Below, piece after piece: positions 14,591 to 18,401 of a DNA stretch of 18,401 bases. A program made the translations under genes and the position numbers. Within the stretch, counting starts at the first letter, position 1. Every line of letters starts with the position of its first letter. This DNA comes from Candidatus Aerophobus profundus SCGC AAA252-L23 (GTDB lineage Bacteria > Aerophobota > Aerophobia > Aerophobales > Aerophobaceae): the NCBI GenBank assembly GCA_000402295.1, contig AQRW01000137.1, positions 1 to 18,401 on the forward strand. Reading direction: 5' to 3'. The notes under the pieces were generated by a model, which did no database searches, was not told where the DNA came from, and saw nothing but the letters and a program-made list of their open reading frames with translations.

Positions 14591-17500
14591 TTATTCTATC
14601 CTGATGCGCTTACCTTCTTTTATGGATTGCTTAAGCTTCTTGCTAAGTTCATCCACAAATTCATCTACATCCGCTTCGGATTCCAGAAAAGATTTTTTAG
14701 CAATATCCTTTACATAAATAGTTTTCACTTCTTTAACCGCAAGCTTTTCCTTCGGTCCAGCAATAGACTGGGCGATACGATTAAGCTCTTCTTCAAAAAG
14801 ATTCTTTGATTCATCTACAAGACGCCGGACATTAGCAATGCTCGGCTCATTATCTGCCCGTTCTGATAGCCTTGTAAATTTAGCCATTGCGCTCTCAATA
14901 TCTTCCTTTGCGGCCTTCATAATTCCTGTCTCTTTCTCAAATTGAACCATTAATGCAGAAATACTTTTACGGGCAAATTCACGAGCTTCCTTAAGTAAAT
15001 TATTATTGATACCACTCACTATCTGAATAAGTTTTGCCGCTTCCTGGATAATTTCATAAGGGGCGGGAGCTTGTAAAATATCTTTTATTCTTCCTAACGC
15101 ATTTTTTGCATCTGCATTTTTCTCTAAGTCAAAACGATTAAGCTCAAAACGTCCCAGCGCATCACGGAGTTCATCCCACTGCATGCGTTGCTTCATGTAG
15201 AATGCTTCAATATCTGCAAAAGAATTGGCTGCGTCAGTTAAATCTTCCTTGTTTTCCAGAAATCGAGTAATAAAATCAAAGCTGTCATTTGTATTTATTA
15301 AAATACTGGCAAGACGCAAAAGCTCATTTATATCATCTAATCCCGGATATTTTCCTGTCTCGGCAAGAGTTTTATACTGAGTCAATTTTGTGGAAAGATA
15401 CTCACACTTATTCTTCAGAAATCTAAATAATTGAATCTCTTTATCCGGCCCCATTTCCCCAAAAATCTGTTGTCCGAGTCTTCGAGCTTGTTCAATATGA
15501 GAAGAATCAACAACCTTGCGCTGGCGAACAGTGATTTTCTTCCAGTTACTTGTACGTGAAATTGCTTCATATGCCTTACTCCGTTCAATAATGCCACCAT
15601 TTAATATAAATTGAATTTCTCCAAGACAAAATAGCTTTACTAACAAAAGCGCGGTCTCCCATTCATTCCATCCAAAGGGACGCAGGCCATATCTTTCGAT
15701 GATTCCATACAGGACCATTTGCTTGCTTTGCATGGCACAAAGTGAAATATATTCACGCACATCTTTAGCCGCACGAGGATTGTTTTCAGGGATATTCATA
15801 TCAAACGCCCGTTGAGTTGTATCGTCGTGCCTTAATATAGATTGAACTTCTGCTTGTGGATTAACACAAGGATGTTCAATATATCCCATTTTTGGAAACG
15901 TATTATCGATGAGATAATCCAAGGCATGAACACGGACAGTCAAAACGTCTTCGGAGTCATCTTTCCACACCTGCCCATTAATATAAAACTCAGCTTCTAC
16001 GAGAAGCGATTTAACTAATTCTATGAGTCGTGCTTTGCGGTCACGATTTTCAGCTTTTCGATCATTTAATATACGTCGTACTTCTCCATCTCCATCATTC
16101 TTTCTGGCGATATATTTATCAGTTTTCAAAAACATCTTTATTTCTTTTCCGAGCTGTTCATTGTCAGCAAGTTTGATAAGAATACAACCATTGTCATTAG
16201 TGCTTTCTCCAATGCAACGAAGTTGGCCGTATAATGAATATTCATCATAAAACGGTGAGATAACCGACCATGTCAGCCCTTTCTCTATACGTCCACCAAG
16301 TACCAGTAAGTCACACATGCGCAAAATACCAAAATCTTTTCCAGTCTTTGTGTAGCGATGTTTCTTTTCATCTCTATAAATATCTTCAAATATGATCTTG
16401 TTTAGAGCACGGCTTTCATCACCAAACCCCAAGTCAACATTTTTTATTTCACGACTGATATCCTGTTCTTCATTTGTTAAAAAGTAATAATTCTCACCAC
16501 TTCTGGCAATTAAGGTTTCTTTTTCAAGTCTTAACAAAGACTGCTCGATTTTTGTTCGTAGCTCAAATCGGTCCTCATCAATACTTTCGATACAAAGAGT
16601 GACAAGATTGTCAATATTTCCTTTTATTTCATCGATATAACGAATCATAAAAAGTGTCTGAAGAATAGATATGTCACATTCATGCAGTGATGGGTTTTCT
16701 TTTGCTTGATCAATAGTCCTTTTTACTGCTGTATCAAGAAAGCTTTCAATGGAAGGATAAAACCAGTACAAAGGAACAAGAATACCAATTTCTTTTGAAG
16801 CAGCCTGTTGTGCCGCAAATTGAAACGCGTCAAGCATTGAGCGTTCTCCGCGCGAAAGATGAAGTCCAGTAGCACCAGCTCGTCTGATAGTTTCAAAGAC
16901 CTTCTGTAAAAGTTTGAATTGATAAGGGATAAACGGATACGTACTTATAAAATCTTCAGCATCTCGGTAAGATGAAAGCATCATTCCGGTATCAGAAGTA
17001 AACATTAATTGATTTTTTAATATATCCGCATTTGGCTGATACATTGCCTTTAACTCTTCACGACAATTATCTTTTTTTTCTAAAAGACGTCTCTGAATAA
17101 CTTCATCTGCATTTGAACTTGATAATGAGAGACGTGTTTCAAACCGGCCTTGTATCTTGGAAAAATCATTTGTCCTGGCATTGCTCAATGAACCAAGCAC
17201 TATATCAATATCTTCTTGAGAAGTGACAACTATCCATGCCCTTCCTTCGCACATAACACCTAAATTTTCAACGATTGTTTGAAGGTTAAGCATCAGATGC
17301 CCATCAGAACCTATGAACTGCCCGACTTCATCAACAAAAAAGAATATTCTGTGAGCAAAACCTTGCTTATCCAGATACTCTTTAACCCACTTTGAAAAAT
17401 TCTCTATGGTCATTGAAAAATCTGTTTCCGCGTGGTCTATCCAGCGCTTTGATGACTCCTCACTCTGTCCAAGAATTTGAGCCAGCACTTTGACAATCTC

Positions 17501-18136
17501 ATCCTGATTAAACTGCCAGTCAATTCTCCGGTCTATCCATTCTTCACCAGTTAGCGCGTAATAATTCTGTTCAAATTTCTCGAATAGTCCTTTGTTATCA
17601 AGATAACGTTCCATATGAGCAATATGGGGATAATCCGGGCAATATCCCTGAAGATCATTCAGGACTTTTAAGAATACGGCTAAAATAGCATCCCTTCCCT
17701 TTGATTGATCCGCTTTACTATCTATATTAAAAAGAATCGCGTCAGTATCTTTACCCGCGATTCGTTTAACTGTTCCCGAAAGTAAAGCATCACTTATTTT
17801 CTCTTCAAAGAATTGAATCGCTTTCTTATGCACGCCGTCTTTTTCAGCTTCAGTATTTGAAAAGAGATAATGCAAAACCTTTATAAAATGGGATTTACCT
17901 GAACCAAAGAATCCCGATACCCACACACCGACTTTGCCTGAAGCGTCCGAAGGTGGGGCATTGTCCACCGCCTCAGAATAAACAGAGAAAAACTTATCAA
18001 GATGACCGGTTAATTCTTTGGTTAAAACCAACTCATCCAATTCCTGCCATATTGAGGCGGGATCCTGTTGTTCAGCTTTAATAACACCGTTAATCGGTCG
18101 AAAGATATCTTTGGTAAATAGCTCTTTAATTTTCAT
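14591..18136 (-). CDS. brxC: BrxC, large P-loop ATPase of type 1 BREX
   Basis: BrxC is a DUF499-like ATPase of about 1200 residues, required for BREX defence; it is thought to act in the complex that senses or processes foreign DNA. Numbered from the chosen start, the protein begins MKIKELFTKDIFRPINGVIK, a standard BrxC opening. Walker A GFFGSGKSHF is at 75-84 and Walker B IFFFVDEVGQFIG near 264-276. The long C-terminal half is helical with probable coiled-coil segments towards residue 1100. I chose the ATG at 18136 because GGAG lies 8 nt upstream and the family consensus begins there. An upstream in-frame ATG at 18154 would add six residues and overlap the brxB stop. Intact, 1181 residues. 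Confidence 0.95.
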   Translation of the reverse strand: MKIKELFTKDIFRPINGVIKAEQQDPASIWQELDELVLTKELTGHLDKFFSVYSEAVDNAPPSDASGKVGVWVSGFFGSGKSHFIKVLHYLFSNTEAEKDGVHKKAIQFFEEKISDALLSGTVKRIAGKDTDAILFNIDSKADQSKGRDAILAVFLKVLNDLQGYCPDYPHIAHMERYLDNKGLFEKFEQNYYALTGEEWIDRRIDWQFNQDEIVKVLAQILGQSEESSKRWIDHAETDFSMTIENFSKWVKEYLDKQGFAHRIFFFVDEVGQFIGSDGHLMLNLQTIVENLGVMCEGRAWIVVTSQEDIDIVLGSLSNARTNDFSKIQGRFETRLSLSSSNADEVIQRRLLEKKDNCREELKAMYQPNADILKNQLMFTSDTGMMLSSYRDAEDFISTYPFIPYQFKLLQKVFETIRRAGATGLHLSRGERSMLDAFQFAAQQAASKEIGILVPLYWFYPSIESFLDTAVKRTIDQAKENPSLHECDISILQTLFMIRYIDEIKGNIDNLVTLCIESIDEDRFELRTKIEQSLLRLEKETLIARSGENYYFLTNEEQDISREIKNVDLGFGDESRALNKIIFEDIYRDEKKHRYTKTGKDFGILRMCDLLVLGGRIEKGLTWSVISPFYDEYSLYGQLRCIGESTNDNGCILIKLADNEQLGKEIKMFLKTDKYIARKNDGDGEVRRILNDRKAENRDRKARLIELVKSLLVEAEFYINGQVWKDDSEDVLTVRVHALDYLIDNTFPKMGYIEHPCVNPQAEVQSILRHDDTTQRAFDMNIPENNPRAAKDVREYISLCAMQSKQMVLYGIIERYGLRPFGWNEWETALLLVKLFCLGEIQFILNGGIIERSKAYEAISRTSNWKKITVRQRKVVDSSHIEQARRLGQQIFGEMGPDKEIQLFRFLKNKCEYLSTKLTQYKTLAETGKYPGLDDINELLRLASILINTNDSFDFITRFLENKEDLTDAANSFADIEAFYMKQRMQWDELRDALGRFELNRFDLEKNADAKNALGRIKDILQAPAPYEIIQEAAKLIQIVSGINNNLLKEAREFARKSISALMVQFEKETGIMKAAKEDIESAMAKFTRLSERADNEPSIANVRRLVDESKNLFEEELNRIAQSIAGPKEKLAVKEVKTIYVKDIAKKSFLESEADVDEFVDELSKKLKQSIKEGKRIRIE

Positions 18137-18150
18137 ATGTCTTCTCCATT

Positions 18151-18401
18151 TCATTCAGGAATTAACCTGAATGCTCTATAATAATTATCTCCGCCCAATC
18201 TATCAAATAAACGAAATGATTGGCCGTTATATTTACCGGGATAAAACATAACAACAGAAACATCACCGGTAACGGTTTGTAAATTATTTAGAAGTGAATG
18301 GGCACGCACCCAGGGCCATATTGTTCCCACACCGCTAATAAAAATAAGATTGGCATCCTTGAGTTTGAATTTCTGATCGATGATTTTCACAAATCGTTCC
18401 G
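18151..18401 (-). CDS. brxB: BrxB (DUF1788), C-terminal part, cut by the window edge
   Basis: The last 82 or so residues of a BrxB protein, open to the right edge. Recognisable blocks are FISGVGTIWPWVRAHSLLNN, VVMFYPGKYNGQSFRLF and NYYRAFRLIPE at the C-terminus, all typical of DUF1788. BrxB is a small essential component of type 1 BREX with no known enzymatic activity. Its TGA (18153-18151) is close to the BrxC start, and the brxC ribosome binding site lies directly after it, so the two genes are in one operon. A GTG at 18390 is internal and not the true start. Confidence 0.92.
   Translation of the reverse strand, partial: ERFVKIIDQKFKLKDANLIFISGVGTIWPWVRAHSLLNNLQTVTGDVSVVMFYPGKYNGQSFRLFDRLGGDNYYRAFRLIPE

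Noticed and set aside
18137..18154. Upstream in-frame ATG for brxC at 18154
   Set aside because: It would overlap the brxB stop and lacks a well-placed ribosome binding site, while the ATG at 18136 has GGAG 8 nt upstream and matches the usual BrxC N-terminus.
1..18401. CRISPR array or retron-like repeat structure
   Set aside because: No regularly spaced repeats were seen; the only reverse transcriptase is the truncated group II intron protein.
6332..18401. Possible loss of brxA from the BREX operon
   Set aside because: brxA normally precedes brxB, which is cut by the right edge, so its absence cannot be judged.

Overview
The window reads as a bacterial defence island (ordinary bacterial code, Shine-Dalgarno starts, sigma70-type promoters) with a mobile-element scrapyard at its left edge. 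The host cannot be named from sequence alone. The IS1380-like, ISNCY/IS1202-like and group II intron elements, with the AT-leaning defence genes, would suit an environmental, probably Gram-negative or candidate-phylum bacterium; that is a guess.

Layout: almost every gene is on the minus strand, so transcription runs from right to left. From 18401 to 6332 lies a type 1 BREX phage-defence operon: the 3' end of brxB (cut by the window edge), then brxC, pglX, pglZ and brxL, all intact. The first four are tightly packed (a 1-15 nt junction at brxB/brxC, then gaps of 10 and 6 nt). A structured 95-nt spacer separates pglZ from brxL. brxA would be expected beyond the right edge. A hairpin with a short T-run (6192-6213) follows brxL. 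Next, in the same orientation, comes a two-gene DarT-DarG module (6153-4441): a DNA ADP-ribosyltransferase toxin and its macrodomain antitoxin, which is itself a known class of anti-phage system.

From 4287 to 3215 there is a small operon behind a perfect-consensus promoter (TTGACA-17-TATAAT). It holds an intact antitoxin-like gene, a frameshifted and shortened RelE-type toxin, a DUF4160 gene and a DUF2442 gene. From 3012 to 2737 lie a tyrosine-recombinase fragment and the 5' 41 nt of a tRNA-Phe gene, probably the scar of an old tRNA-targeted integration.

The left end (2514-1) is a nest of three elements. An ISNCY/IS1202-like transposase gene is split by a group II intron at a site with an 8-nt EBS1-IBS1 match. 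The intron's reverse transcriptase is in turn cut by an IS1380-like insertion sequence that runs off the left edge.

How the genes work together: PglX should methylate host DNA so BREX can tell self from phage. BrxB, BrxC, PglZ and BrxL are needed for blocking phage replication. DarT would modify DNA bases if its antitoxin fails, acting as a second line of defence. The RelE/DUF4160/DUF2442 operon is a decayed toxin-antitoxin neighbourhood whose surviving genes have no known function.
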